Positions 18,669-27,362 of a stretch of 64,000 bases of DNA are shown piece by piece. A program made the position numbers and the translations under genes. Source of the stretch: Acinetobacter rudis (lineage in GTDB: Bacteria; Pseudomonadota; Gammaproteobacteria; Pseudomonadales; Moraxellaceae); the NCBI RefSeq assembly GCF_031157835.1, contig NZ_JAVIDR010000002.1, forward strand, positions 348,138 through 412,137, given 5' to 3'. Below the pieces are notes generated by a model. The model saw only the letters and a list, made by a program, of their open reading frames with translations. It was not told where the DNA came from and searched no databases. The stretch's first letter is position 1, and every line of letters starts with the position of its first letter.

Positions 18669-20009
18669 ATGACACAAATGCGTTGGTTAGAACTGTTATC
18701 AACAGTAAGACTTGGAACGAAAAAACACAATTCCGAACAAGCACGTAGCCCTTTTCACAAAGATTATGACCGTATTATTTTTTCACAGAGTTTTCGTCAA
18801 CTTAACCGTAAAACTCAAGTACACCCATTAAGCCAACATGATGGCATTCACACTCGACTAACCCACTCTCTTGAAGTCTCTTGTATTGGACGTTCTCTGG
18901 GGATGCTCACTGCTGAAAAAATTCAGCACGAATTACCCATGTGGATTTCCCCTGCCGATGTTGGTGCCATTATTCAGGCTGCTTGTCTCGCACATGATAT
19001 TGGCAATCCACCTTTTGGCCATGCTGGCGAATATGCGATTCGTGAGTGGTTTGATGATGCTTCCCACACTAACTTTTTACAAGATTTAAGCCCAGAACAA
19101 CAAGCAGACGTTCGACAATTTGAAGGGAATGCTCAAGGTCTACGACTCCTCAGCAAAATTGATTATCACCCTTACGATGGCGGTATGCGTCTGACATATG
19201 CCACTTTGGGGGCATATCTTAAATATCCTTGGCTATCTAAAACCATTGCTGCACAAGGTGATATTCCAGCAAGCCAACGTGCTAAGTTTGGTTGTTATCA
19301 ATCAGAAAAAGACATCTTACAACAGATTGCGCAACAGCTCGGTCTAATTCAATTAGGTGACTATCATTATTGCCGTCATCCCCTCACCTATTTATTAGAA
19401 GCAGCAGATGATATTTGTTATGCCTTAATCGATTTAGAAGATGGTATTACTTTACAAATGCTCACCTATGCTGAGGTTGAACCCATCTTTCTAAACTTGA
19501 TTGGCGAATATCCTCAACCAGAAGAACTGGCAATACCCAATACAACTTGGCAACAAAAAATTGCAGCTTTGCGTGGCCGTGTAATGAAACGTTTAGTCGA
19601 AGAAGTGAGTTCTGCCTTTGCCAAACATCATTTTCAAATTCTATCTGGACAACTAAAAGGCAGCTTATTGCAATATTGTAGTCCTGATATTGAATTAGGC
19701 ATTGAAGATGCTAAACAACTAGCGCGGACCAAAATTTTTCAACATCCACAAAAGTCAGGGTTAGAAATTATTGCTCATGAAAGCCTACAACACCTGCTTA
19801 ATGCTTTCATTCCATTAACTACGCCTGGTAAGAGTCTAAGTTTTAAGGAAAATCGCCTAATGACCATTTTACATCATGCTGGCGCTGATCTTGGAGAACA
19901 ACATTATGACAATATCATGCAGGTACTCGATGTCATTAGTAAATTTTCAGACCATCAAGCGTATCAACTGGCCCAAGAGTTACAAGGCAATAAAATTGGT
20001 TTTCTCTAG
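18669..20009 (+). CDS. dgt: dGTP triphosphohydrolase-like HD-domain protein
   Basis: 446 residues. HD-superfamily metal ligands are visible: His in HTRLTHSLEV near residue 62 and the HD pair in ACLAHDIGNPPFGHAGE near 115-125. The N-terminal ARSPFHKDYDRIIFSQSFRQLNRKTQV is typical of the dGTPase family, which hydrolyses dNTPs to nucleoside and triphosphate. It is the first gene of a run leading to ruvA and ruvB, separated from ruvA by 92 nt that hold a tiny ORF. A possible attenuator lies in its leader. The preferred dNTP is unknown. Confidence 0.9.
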   Translation: MTQMRWLELLSTVRLGTKKHNSEQARSPFHKDYDRIIFSQSFRQLNRKTQVHPLSQHDGIHTRLTHSLEVSCIGRSLGMLTAEKIQHELPMWISPADVGAIIQAACLAHDIGNPPFGHAGEYAIREWFDDASHTNFLQDLSPEQQADVRQFEGNAQGLRLLSKIDYHPYDGGMRLTYATLGAYLKYPWLSKTIAAQGDIPASQRAKFGCYQSEKDILQQIAQQLGLIQLGDYHYCRHPLTYLLEAADDICYALIDLEDGITLQMLTYAEVEPIFLNLIGEYPQPEELAIPNTTWQQKIAALRGRVMKRLVEEVSSAFAKHHFQILSGQLKGSLLQYCSPDIELGIEDAKQLARTKIFQHPQKSGLEIIAHESLQHLLNAFIPLTTPGKSLSFKENRLMTILHHAGADLGEQHYDNIMQVLDVISKFSDHQAYQLAQELQGNKIGFL

Positions 20010-20105
20010 ATGAACATATCAACAAACGATATTTTGCCTTTCCTCACAATGCCGACTACTATGGCCGCATTAGACCATACATATAAAGAAGTGACACAAA
20101 CATGA
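20010..20105 (+). CDS. Possible 31-residue ORF bridging dgt and ruvA
   Basis: An ATG directly abuts the dgt stop codon (20007-20009), and the frame runs 31 codons to a TGA that overlaps the ruvA ATG as ATGA (20102-20105). The position suggests translational coupling between dgt and ruvA. The peptide (begins MNISTNDILPF, ends YKEVTQT) shows no signal, membrane segment or family. No good ribosome site other than the end of dgt. It may be chance. Confidence 0.3.
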   Translation: MNISTNDILPFLTMPTTMAALDHTYKEVTQT

Positions 20106-20704
20106 TTGGATGTTTAATTGGTGAAGTTTTAGCCCTAGAGGCGCCCTGCGTCTTACTTAATGTTAATGGTGTTGGCTATGAGGTTGATACTCCTTTATCT
20201 ACTTTTTGCCAACTACAAAAAGGGCAAAAAATTACGCTATGGACCCATTTAGTGGTACGTGAAGATGCACAACAGCTTTACGGTTTTATGCACGGTCAAG
20301 AAAAATTAATTTTTCGCACCTTACTTAAGGTAAATGGTGTTGGCCCTAAAATGGCATTAGGAATTTTATCGACATTAAGTGTAGACCTACTGATTCAAAC
20401 AGTTGAAACAGAAGACATTAATACACTCATTAAAGTTCCAGGTGTGGGTAAGAAAACAGCAGAACGGTTAATGATTGAATTACGTGACCGCTTTAAACAA
20501 TTAGCAACACCAGCAAATGCAGCAGCTGGCACACACACACAAATTCAGTTTAATGCAAACTCTGCTGTGGCAGAGGCAGAAGCAGCTTTACAGTCACTGG
20601 GCTATAAACCTGTAGAAGCACAAAAAGCTGTTGCAGCTGTTAAAGCCGAATTTACTGAGTCTGCCGACCTGATCCGTGCAGCACTCAAATCGATGATGAA
20701 ATAA
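20102..20704 (+). CDS. ruvA: Holliday junction branch migration protein RuvA
   Basis: 200 residues. Domain I (OB fold) begins MIGCLIGEVLALEAPCVLLNVNGVGYEV. The helix-hairpin-helix pair follows (LLKVNGVGPKMALGIL and LIKVPGVGKKTAERLMIELRDR), then a flexible linker and domain III (about 150-200), which contacts RuvB. It binds the four-way junction as a tetramer. ruvB starts 12 nt downstream. No SOS box is evident in the short upstream gap, so expression may come from upstream of dgt. Confidence 0.97.
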   Translation: MIGCLIGEVLALEAPCVLLNVNGVGYEVDTPLSTFCQLQKGQKITLWTHLVVREDAQQLYGFMHGQEKLIFRTLLKVNGVGPKMALGILSTLSVDLLIQTVETEDINTLIKVPGVGKKTAERLMIELRDRFKQLATPANAAAGTHTQIQFNANSAVAEAEAALQSLGYKPVEAQKAVAAVKAEFTESADLIRAALKSMMK

Positions 20705-20716
20705 GTTGATATAACC

Positions 20717-21727
20717 ATGATGCAAGATCGCCTGATTAGTGGCAGTGAGAAACCCGAAGATCATTTTGATCGAGCCATTCGCCCTACCAGTCTGAGTGAC
20801 TACATTGGTCAGCCAGTGGTACGTGAACAAATGGAAATCTTTATTGGTGCTGCACGTGGACGTGGTGAAGCACTCGATCACACTTTAATTTTTGGTCCAC
20901 CGGGTCTAGGTAAAACGACCTTAGCTAATATTATTGCAAGAGAAATGGGTGGAAATTTAAAATCCACCTCTGGCCCAGTGCTTGAACGTGCGGGTGATTT
21001 AGCCGCTATGCTCACCAACCTAGAGGAAGGTGATGTCTTATTTATTGATGAAATTCATCGTCTTTCTCCTGTGATTGAAGAAATTCTTTATCCAGCCATG
21101 GAAGATTATCAACTGGATATCATGATTGGAGAAGGCCCTGCAGCTCGTTCAATTAAGTTGGACCTCCCTCCATTTACTTTAGTTGCAGCGACAACCCGTG
21201 CTGGCTTACTTACCTCTCCTTTGCGTGATCGTTTTGGTATTGTGCAACGTCTTGAGTTTTATTCAGTTGAAGATCTCACCCATATTGTTAGCCGTTCAGC
21301 ACATTTAATGGATGTACCAACGACACACACAGGTGCAGAAGAAATTGCTAGACGATCACGAGGTACTCCTCGTATTGCCAATCGTTTGCTCCGTCGAGTC
21401 CGTGACTATGCTCAAGTAAAAGGCACAGGTGAAGTCACCCAAGAAATGGCTCAGCGCGCACTTGATATGCTTAATGTAGATAAAGCTGGCCTAGATACAC
21501 TTGATCGTCGTTACTTAAGTTTATTGTTGGAACGTTTCGATGGAGGACCAGCAGGCGTTGATGCTTTAGCAGCAGCTATGGCCGAAGATGCTGGCACACT
21601 TGAAGATGTCATTGAACCTTATTTGATCCAACAAGGCTATGCGATGCGAACAGCAAGAGGCCGTATTGCCACTCATAAGGCCTATTTACAGTTTGGTATG
21701 ACACCACCTGAACCTAAAGAAAAATAA
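20717..21727 (+). CDS. ruvB: Holliday junction branch migration ATPase RuvB
   Basis: 336 residues. AAA+ ATPase with N-terminal [18 protein letters not shown], Walker [12 protein letters not shown] near 54-64, Walker [10 protein letters not shown] near 103-111, sensor 1 in VAATTRAG, arginine finger in the LRDRFG region and a C-terminal winged helix ([12 protein letters not shown] onwards). The hexameric motor pairs with RuvA. It ends the dgt-ruvA-ruvB run. Confidence 0.98.
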   Translation: MMQDRLISGSEKPEDHFDRAIRPTSLSDYIGQPVVREQMEIFIGAARGRGEALDHTLIFGPPGLGKTTLANIIAREMGGNLKSTSGPVLERAGDLAAMLTNLEEGDVLFIDEIHRLSPVIEEILYPAMEDYQLDIMIGEGPAARSIKLDLPPFTLVAATTRAGLLTSPLRDRFGIVQRLEFYSVEDLTHIVSRSAHLMDVPTTHTGAEEIARRSRGTPRIANRLLRRVRDYAQVKGTGEVTQEMAQRALDMLNVDKAGLDTLDRRYLSLLLERFDGGPAGVDALAAAMAEDAGTLEDVIEPYLIQQGYAMRTARGRIATHKAYLQFGMTPPEPKEK

Positions 21728-22068
21728 GCAAACATTCACGATAGGCTGATTAATTCAGCTTATCGTAAAATTAAAAATATTTTTAAATTTCAATAAAGTA
21801 AAACAAAATATTAGCTTAAAAGAAAAGTTTTAGCTTTTAAATCTTGTTGCTAACGAGCAAGTTCTACTAAAGTAAAACTGGTGTTTTTAACGCCATTACA
21901 TCAATTACAGTTTGGCGACTTGCGCCATTTGCCCACGCAGGCAATATGCTAAAATCCGCACAGCGCTCATGCACGTGCATGTCTAAGGCAACGCATAACA
22001 ATATTTTCATTTTAACCTGTTAGAGCATCTGTACTGACATATGCCTTTTAACACTGGGATACTTTTAC
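21728..22068. other. Intergenic region between ruvB and the tol-pal cluster
   Basis: Near the ruvB end, ACGATAGGCTGA (21738-21749) pairs with TCAGCTTATCGT (21755-21766), a 12-bp stem with one G-T pair, but no immediate T run; it may be a weak terminator. Further on is a relatively GC-rich stretch with a promoter-like ATATGCTAAAAT near 21946-21957, and a perfect 14-bp palindrome CATGCACGTGCATG at 21968-21981. No gene is seen. Confidence 0.5.
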
Positions 22069-22476
22069 ATGGCAAACCAATTCGAATTCCAAATCCGTGT
22101 TTATATGGAAGATACTGATGCTGGTGGCATCGTTTATCATGCCAATCATATTCGTTTTATGGAACGTACACGAACTGAATGGTTACGTGCTTCAGGCATT
22201 GGTCATTATTGGCACCAAAAAGATTATAATTTTGTCGTACATAAAATTGCTGTTAAATATATGCGTCCGATTTTAATGGATGATTTAATTACTGTGAGTG
22301 CAAATGTAGTTTCATGTAAAGCAACATCTTTTGTGTTGCAACAAAATATTTATCGTGGTGAAATCATGCTTGCATCTGGTGAGGTTGAGTTGGCATGTAT
22401 CGGTGCAAATATGAGACCTCTCCGCTTACCAAGCGAAATCCATGAACTAATTCAAAAGGAATTAGCACATGAATAA
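22069..22476 (+). CDS. ybgC: Acyl-CoA thioesterase YbgC (tol-pal associated)
   Basis: 135 residues, hot-dog fold 4-hydroxybenzoyl-CoA thioesterase family. The catalytic Asp is in MEDTDAGGIVYHANHIRFMERTRTEW (about residues 11-35). Cytoplasmic; hydrolyses acyl-CoA or acyl-ACP thioesters. It is the standard first gene of the tol-pal cluster and tolQ begins 24 nt after it. Confidence 0.95.
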   Translation: MANQFEFQIRVYMEDTDAGGIVYHANHIRFMERTRTEWLRASGIGHYWHQKDYNFVVHKIAVKYMRPILMDDLITVSANVVSCKATSFVLQQNIYRGEIMLASGEVELACIGANMRPLRLPSEIHELIQKELAHE

Positions 22477-22500
22477 AAATTATGATTGGCACAACTATCT

Positions 22501-23199
22501 ATGGCAACACAACTCGAATCTACACTGCATATCTCTGATTTAATCTTACAAGCAAGTCCAGTTGTTCAACTGGTCATGCTGGCTTTGGTACTTGCTTCAC
22601 TAACGAGCTGGTACCTCATTGCTAAATTACATTTAAGTTATAAAAAAGCGCGTAAGGGCGATGAACATTTCCAAAAAATCTTTTGGTCAGGTGCAGAGCT
22701 CTCTACCCTCTTTAATAATGCACAACTCAATTCAAAACGCGAAGGTTTAGAAGATATTTTTTATCACGGTTTAGGTGAATTTTATAAACTTGAAAAACGC
22801 CAAGCAACTCCACGTGATTGTATCGACAGCACTGAACGTATTTTGTCAGTTGGTTTAAGCCGTGATCAAGGTCTACTCGAAAAAGGGTTAAGTGCCTTAG
22901 CCAGTATTGGTTCGGTTGCACCTTATGTTGGTCTGTTTGGTACAGTTTGGGGCATTATGAATGCCTTTATTGGTCTTGCTCAAGTTGATCAAGTCACTTT
23001 AGCAACTGTTGCTCCTGGCATTGCTGAAGCACTCATTGCAACTGCGATTGGTCTATTCGCCGCAATTCCTGCTGTACTTGCTTTTAACCATTACACAGCA
23101 AAAAGTGAAGAACTATACTCTGATCGCGCATTATTTTCAGAAGAAATGGTTGCGTTACTTCAACGCCGTTCTGTGGGTACAGCACAGGAAGAAGAATAA
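22501..23199 (+). CDS. tolQ: Tol-Pal system proton channel subunit TolQ
   Basis: 232 residues from ATG 22501; a TTG-started extension from 22486 is possible but lacks support. Three membrane helices: about 14-38, then two near 130-155 and 170-195, with conserved LEKGLSALASIGSVAPYVGLFGTVWGIMNAF and AEALIATAIGLFAAIPAVLAFNH. With TolR it uses the proton gradient to energise TolA during outer-membrane constriction. The stop overlaps the tolR start by one base. Confidence 0.97.
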   Translation: MATQLESTLHISDLILQASPVVQLVMLALVLASLTSWYLIAKLHLSYKKARKGDEHFQKIFWSGAELSTLFNNAQLNSKREGLEDIFYHGLGEFYKLEKRQATPRDCIDSTERILSVGLSRDQGLLEKGLSALASIGSVAPYVGLFGTVWGIMNAFIGLAQVDQVTLATVAPGIAEALIATAIGLFAAIPAVLAFNHYTAKSEELYSDRALFSEEMVALLQRRSVGTAQEEE

Positions 23200-23651
23200 T
23201 GGCTATCCAACGTTCTAGACGCTTTCAACGCGTCAAAAAACCACTGAAAAGTGAAATGAATGTGGTGCCTTATATCGATGTCATGTTAGTACTTCTCGTG
23301 ATCTTTATGGTTACTGCACCTATGATTACTGCAGGTATTGATGTTGATCTACCACAAGCAAATAGCACAACCTTTGAGTCCAAAGAGGCACCAGCAATTG
23401 TATCTTTAGATAAGTCTGGACAAATCTTTTTAAGCTATAAATCACATAGTGAAAGTGAACCAATCACTTTGGAACAACTTAAACAGGTATTAACCCAAGC
23501 GCAAACAGACGCGAAAAGCAATCAACAACAACTCACTGTATTAGTTAAAGGTGATAAAGAGCGGCCTTATGGTGATGTCATTGCATTAATGTCGAGTTTG
23601 CAAGAAACTGGCCTTTCTCAGGTTGGCCTGTTAACTGAGCCGAACAAATAA
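23199..23651 (+). CDS. tolR: Tol-Pal system protein TolR
   Basis: 150 residues. Single membrane helix near 24-44 containing the conserved proton-path Asp in PYIDVMLVLLVIFMVTAPM, followed by a periplasmic domain. It partners TolQ. The N-terminus is basic (QRSRRFQRVKKPLKSEMN), placing it in the cytoplasm. tolA begins 3 nt after the stop, so translation is tightly coupled. Confidence 0.97.
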   Translation: MAIQRSRRFQRVKKPLKSEMNVVPYIDVMLVLLVIFMVTAPMITAGIDVDLPQANSTTFESKEAPAIVSLDKSGQIFLSYKSHSESEPITLEQLKQVLTQAQTDAKSNQQQLTVLVKGDKERPYGDVIALMSSLQETGLSQVGLLTEPNK

Positions 23652-23654
23652 GCT

Positions 23655-25064
23655 ATGAAAAATTCGAAACCAGTAGTGTCTAAAGACAAAGCGATAGCCA
23701 TTGGTTTTACTGTAGCCGTGCATATTGTAGCGATTGGTAGCCTGTTATATCTAGGCCTAAGTAAACCACCAGAGCCTCCGAAAAAAATCAAAACCATATT
23801 GATTAAACCAGAGGATTTGCCACCACCTGAACCTATTGCTGTTGACACAACAGATGAGACTGAACCTGTTATGGTTGATATTGCAGAGCCCAGCCCTGCA
23901 ATTGAACAACCATCTGGCCCTTCTCCTGCTGAGTTACAAGCATTGGCCGCGTCTAAACTTGCTGCTGAAAAACATGCTGCTGAACAAAAAGCTCAGGCTC
24001 AAGCTGCTGAACAAGCACGCCTTCAAGCTGTTGCTGCTGAAAAAGCTCGTCTAAAAGCAATTGAAGATGCGCGTAATGCGAAGACAGCTGAAGCAAAAGC
24101 GAAAGCTCAGGAGCAAGCACGTCAACAACAACTTGCAGCTGAACGTGCACGCCAACAAGCTGCGGCTGCTGAGCAAAAACGTAAAGATGCTATTGCAGCT
24201 GAGCAAAAACGCAAACAAGCTGAAGCCGATGCAGCAAAACGCAAACAAGCTGAAGCCGATGCGGCAAAACGCAAGCAAGCCGAAGCTGATGCAGCAAAAC
24301 GCAAACAAGCTGAAGCTGATGCGGCAAAACGCAAACAAGCTGAAGCTGATGCGGCAAAACGCAAACAAGCCGAAGCCGATGCAGCAAAACGTAAACAAGC
24401 AGAAGCCGATGCGGCGAAACGCAAACAAGCTGAAGCCGATGCGGCAAAACGCAAGCAAGCTGAAGCCGATGCGGCGAAACGCAAACAAGCCGAAGCTGAT
24501 GCAGCAAAACGCAAACAAGCTGAAGCTGATGCAGCAAAACGCAAACAAGCTGAAGCTGATGCGGCAAAACGTAAACAAGCTGAAGCTGATGCGGCAAAAC
24601 GTAAACAAGCAGAAGCTGATACGGCAAAACGTAAACAAGCAGAAGCTGATGCGGCAAAACGCAAACAAGCTGAAGCTGATGCAGCAAAACGTAAACAAGC
24701 TGAAGCAAATCGAAAACGTTTAAATAGCGAACTCGATGATGAGCTTGCTGACACGAAAAAGGCTTCTGCCCAAGCCAAAACGGCGCAAGCAAAAACTACG
24801 GCATCGAATGCAACACGTGATTTCCGTAATAAGGTTGATCGCACGTGGCAACCACCTGTGGGTAAAACAGGTGAAAAAGCGACTGTCAGTGTAACGCTTA
24901 CACCAAGCGGCCAAGTCGCTTCTGTTTATGTTTCTGCTTCAGACCCTGCCGTTAAGGCCAGTGCCGAAAAAGCGGTTCGTGCAGCAGCACCGTACCCAAT
25001 GCCAAGTGATCCAGAAGCTCGGCGTTTGGCGCAATCCTTTAAATCAACATTAACTGTAAAATAA
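23655..25064 (+). CDS. tolA: Tol-Pal system protein TolA with a long decapeptide repeat
   Basis: 469 residues. Domain I: membrane helix about residues 14-34 after a basic start. A Pro/Glu-rich periplasmic stretch follows (about 35-95), then a long helical domain II made of Ala/Glu/Lys/Gln repeats (about 95-370), including 16 exact or near-exact copies of KRKQAEADAA. Domain III (about 385-469) starts ATRDFRNKVDRTWQPP and ends SDPEARRLAQSFKSTLTVK; it binds TolB, Pal and colicins or phage proteins. The rod spans the periplasm. The gene is followed by its own terminator, and a secreted copy of domain III lies just downstream. Confidence 0.96.
   Translation: MKNSKPVVSKDKAIAIGFTVAVHIVAIGSLLYLGLSKPPEPPKKIKTILIKPEDLPPPEPIAVDTTDETEPVMVDIAEPSPAIEQPSGPSPAELQALAASKLAAEKHAAEQKAQAQAAEQARLQAVAAEKARLKAIEDARNAKTAEAKAKAQEQARQQQLAAERARQQAAAAEQKRKDAIAAEQKRKQAEADAAKRKQAEADAAKRKQAEADAAKRKQAEADAAKRKQAEADAAKRKQAEADAAKRKQAEADAAKRKQAEADAAKRKQAEADAAKRKQAEADAAKRKQAEADAAKRKQAEADAAKRKQAEADAAKRKQAEADTAKRKQAEADAAKRKQAEADAAKRKQAEANRKRLNSELDDELADTKKASAQAKTAQAKTTASNATRDFRNKVDRTWQPPVGKTGEKATVSVTLTPSGQVASVYVSASDPAVKASAEKAVRAAAPYPMPSDPEARRLAQSFKSTLTVK
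24207..24710 (+). repeat. In-frame 30-bp tandem repeat array inside tolA
   Basis: Sixteen complete 30-bp units start at 24207, 24237 and so on to 24657, followed by a 24-bp partial unit ending at 24710. Each encodes KRKQAEADAA; the 14th unit (24597) has Thr in place of the first Ala of the final pair. Units differ only at synonymous positions (GCT/GCC/GCA, CGC/CGT). The 30-bp period keeps other frames free of stops, which creates long spurious ORFs on both strands. Confidence 0.97.
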
Positions 25065-25080
25065 ATCATTACACTACGTA

Positions 25081-25112
25081 TAAACCCTGCTTCGGCAGGG
25101 TTTATTTTTAAA
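25081..25112 (+). terminator. Intrinsic terminator after tolA
   Basis: TAAACCCTGC-TTCG-GCAGGGTTTA (25081-25104) with a stable TTCG tetraloop and T-rich tail. The same hairpin recurs after the TolA-III paralogue at 25637. Confidence 0.92.
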
Positions 25113-25163
25113 CTGCATCACATTATTATGAATTTTTAAGCTTATATAGCATTGTCTTTTATA

Positions 25164-25619
25164 ATGAAAAAATTGCTCTTTATTTTTACCACACTGAGCT
25201 GCACACTGAATCTATATGCACAGACCACACCCCTCCTCAGTACTACATCACAAACACTGCAAATTCGCTCTGATGCAGTCCCACAAGGCATGTCACCAGC
25301 GCAATATCAAGCATTACTGTTGCACCCAACTCAACCTTCCACTCAAAAAGTTACCTTAGCAGCTATAGGACGAGACTTTCGCAACCGAGTGTATCGCGAA
25401 TGGCAGGTTCCAATGGACTGCAAAGGAGATGTTGCAACAGCACGAGTCATCTTAACGGATAGTGGTTTGATATCTTCAATCTATATACAGGCATCAAATC
25501 CCGAAGTTAAAACCAGTGTCGAACAAGCAGTTCGTGCAGCTGCACCCTTTCCAATGCCAAGTGATCCTGAGACACGGCGTTTAGCCCAATCCTTTAAAGT
25601 TGCATTTACCGTTAAATAA
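25164..25619 (+). CDS. Secreted stand-alone TolA domain III paralogue
   Basis: 151 residues from ATG 25164 (MKKLLFIFTTL). A Sec signal peptide ends near AQTT (about residue 20). After a roughly 45-residue linker comes a region nearly collinear with TolA domain III: RDFRNRVYREWQVP, then SIYIQASNPEVKTSVEQAVRAAAPFPMPSDPETRRLAQSFKVAFTVK. It lacks the TolA membrane anchor and the helical rod, so it should be soluble in the periplasm. One Cys (MDCKGD) is unique to this copy. It sits between tolA and tolB, with its own start region and its own copy of the tolA terminator. Role unknown; it could compete with TolA for Pal or TolB. Confidence 0.88.
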   Translation: MKKLLFIFTTLSCTLNLYAQTTPLLSTTSQTLQIRSDAVPQGMSPAQYQALLLHPTQPSTQKVTLAAIGRDFRNRVYREWQVPMDCKGDVATARVILTDSGLISSIYIQASNPEVKTSVEQAVRAAAPFPMPSDPETRRLAQSFKVAFTVK

Positions 25620-25634
25620 ATCAGTACACCATGT

Positions 25635-25662
25635 ATAAACCCTGCTTCGGCAGGTTTTTTCT
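25635..25662 (+). terminator. Intrinsic terminator after the TolA-III paralogue
   Basis: AAACCCTGC-TTCG-GCAGG followed by six T. It is the tolA terminator with one G lost from the 3' arm, and the flanking TAAATCA-TACAC and TATAAACC bases also match. Confidence 0.9.
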
Positions 25663-26033
25663 GTTTAGATTAAAGAGATTTAGTCATATTATTTTTTTAT
25701 AAGATCCACATTTTTTTACGCGAATTTTGTGCCTAGTCTATTGCTCTATTTCAACAAGCATTATATTTTTGTTGTATGATCAATACACAAAAATCTTATT
25801 ACAAGTCACGGCTACAAAATCAGTAAATCTTTTTGGTATAGCATTAGTTAATTTTAATCATCACAGCATAAAACTACATGACACTATCTGCTGGGTCGAT
25901 TATGATCATGATCAATTAATTTTTTCTTCATCCTATATTCATCATTACATGCTTTATATAGATTAAAATTATGTAGTTATGATACAAATCTAGAATGATT
26001 GAACCAACAACATGTTTGAGTAAATAAGTAACA
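25663..26033. other. Intergenic region upstream of tolB
   Basis: About 370 nt, AT-rich. A 79-codon open frame at 25727-25966 lacks a ribosome site and shows no protein-like composition. A 12-bp palindrome TGATCATGATCA is at 25903-25914. Promoter-like AT-rich hexamers (TATAGATTAAAATTATG region, 25955-25975) precede tolB by about 65 nt, so tolB probably has its own promoter here because two terminators separate it from tolA. Confidence 0.45.
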
Positions 26034-27317
26034 ATGAAGATCTTGTCTACACGTTTAATCGGTTTAGCAATGGTTGTGGCGATAAGCCCAGTCGTTACAA
26101 CGAATACCTATGCGCAACTCTATTTTGAGATTGCAAAAGCACCTGAGCAAGCCCCACAAATTGCTGTCATTCCTTTTAGCAATGATCAATCCGTTTATCC
26201 TGTCATTGAACAAGATCTCAATCGTTCAGGACGTTTCACCAGCAGCTCAAAAAATCTTCCTGCCAGCGCCACACTCAATAATGTGGATGCTCAAAGCTGG
26301 AAAGCTGCTGGGGTACCATATGTTGTACTTGGTGAAATCAAAACCAATGCAGATGGTAGTTATGCAATCCACTACCAACTTTATGATGTGGACAAGCAAA
26401 AATATTTGCTCAATGAATTATTGACTGTACCTGCATCTCGTCTACGCGCTGCATCACACATGATCAGTGATACCATCTATGAAGCCTTGACTGGAATCAA
26501 AGGTGATTTCACTGGACGTATTGCTTATGTGCTACGTAATCAAGCTACACCAGCTGAACGATACACGCTACAAATTGCAGATACAGATGGTGAGCAACCT
26601 AAAACGGTATTACGCTCACGTGACCCAATTTTGTCACCTGCTTGGACACCTGATGCGAAAAAAATTGCCTATGTCTCTTTTGAAACTAAGCGTCCAGCCA
26701 TTTATTTACAAGATTTAGCTACAGGACAACGTGAAGTTCTGGCCAAATTTGTTGGTCTAAATGGCGCACCAAGTTTCTCTCCAGATGGTACACAAATGTT
26801 ATTCACTGCTTCAATGCATGGTAACCCTGAAATCTACCAAATGGATCTCAATACTCGTCAAATTCAGCGCATGACCAATGACAGTGCAATTGATACAGAA
26901 GCACGCTATGCCCCTGACGGTAAGTCGTTTATCTTTACCTCTGATCGCGGCGGCTCGGCACAGATTTATCGTTACACTTTTGCCGATGGTAGTGTTAAAC
27001 GCTTAACGTTCCGTGGTGCATTTAATGCACGAGGTAGCTTAAGTGCCGATGGTAAATATGTTGCATTAGTTCACCGTCCTTCTGGTAGTAACTATAAAGT
27101 TGCAATTCAAGAAATTGCCACTGGTGTAACCAACATTTTGACACCAACCAGTCTTGATGAGTCACCAAGTTTCTCACCAAACGGACAGATGGTAGTCTAT
27201 GCAACTCGTGAAGGAAACCGTGGCTTACTTTCTATTATGTCTACTGATGGCCGTTTCCGTATGAATTTACCAAGTGAACAAGGTGAGGTTCGTGAACCTG
27301 CTTGGGCCCCGAAATAA
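26034..27317 (+). CDS. tolB: Tol-Pal system periplasmic protein TolB
   Basis: 427 residues. Signal peptide of about 27 residues (VVAISPVVTTNTYA, then QLYFEIAKAPE). N-terminal domain (about 30-155) with IAVIPFSNDQ, and a C-terminal six-bladed beta-propeller (about 165-427) with repeated SPAWTPDAKKIAYVS, SFSPDGTQMLFTAS, RYAPDGKSFIFTSD and SFSPNGQMVVYATR blades. It binds Pal and is freed by TolA. pal starts 45 nt downstream on the same transcript. Confidence 0.97.
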   Translation: MKILSTRLIGLAMVVAISPVVTTNTYAQLYFEIAKAPEQAPQIAVIPFSNDQSVYPVIEQDLNRSGRFTSSSKNLPASATLNNVDAQSWKAAGVPYVVLGEIKTNADGSYAIHYQLYDVDKQKYLLNELLTVPASRLRAASHMISDTIYEALTGIKGDFTGRIAYVLRNQATPAERYTLQIADTDGEQPKTVLRSRDPILSPAWTPDAKKIAYVSFETKRPAIYLQDLATGQREVLAKFVGLNGAPSFSPDGTQMLFTASMHGNPEIYQMDLNTRQIQRMTNDSAIDTEARYAPDGKSFIFTSDRGGSAQIYRYTFADGSVKRLTFRGAFNARGSLSADGKYVALVHRPSGSNYKVAIQEIATGVTNILTPTSLDESPSFSPNGQMVVYATREGNRGLLSIMSTDGRFRMNLPSEQGEVREPAWAPK

Positions 27318-27362
27318 TTTCAACCTTTACAACAAAGATTACCTTAAAATATGGAGATTCCC

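Noticed and set aside
24207..24710. Regular 30-bp repeats that could be mistaken for a CRISPR array
   Set aside because: The units are contiguous with no spacers and encode an in-frame decapeptide in TolA.
24051..24844. Several long open frames on the minus strand and one in another plus frame across the tolA repeat region (200-240 codons each)
   Set aside because: The 30-bp period is a multiple of three and lacks stop codons in these frames, so they are a by-product of the repeat. Their products are low-complexity and have no ribosome sites.
25727..25966. 79-codon ORF upstream of tolB
   Set aside because: No ribosome site, irregular composition, and it occupies the promoter region of tolB.
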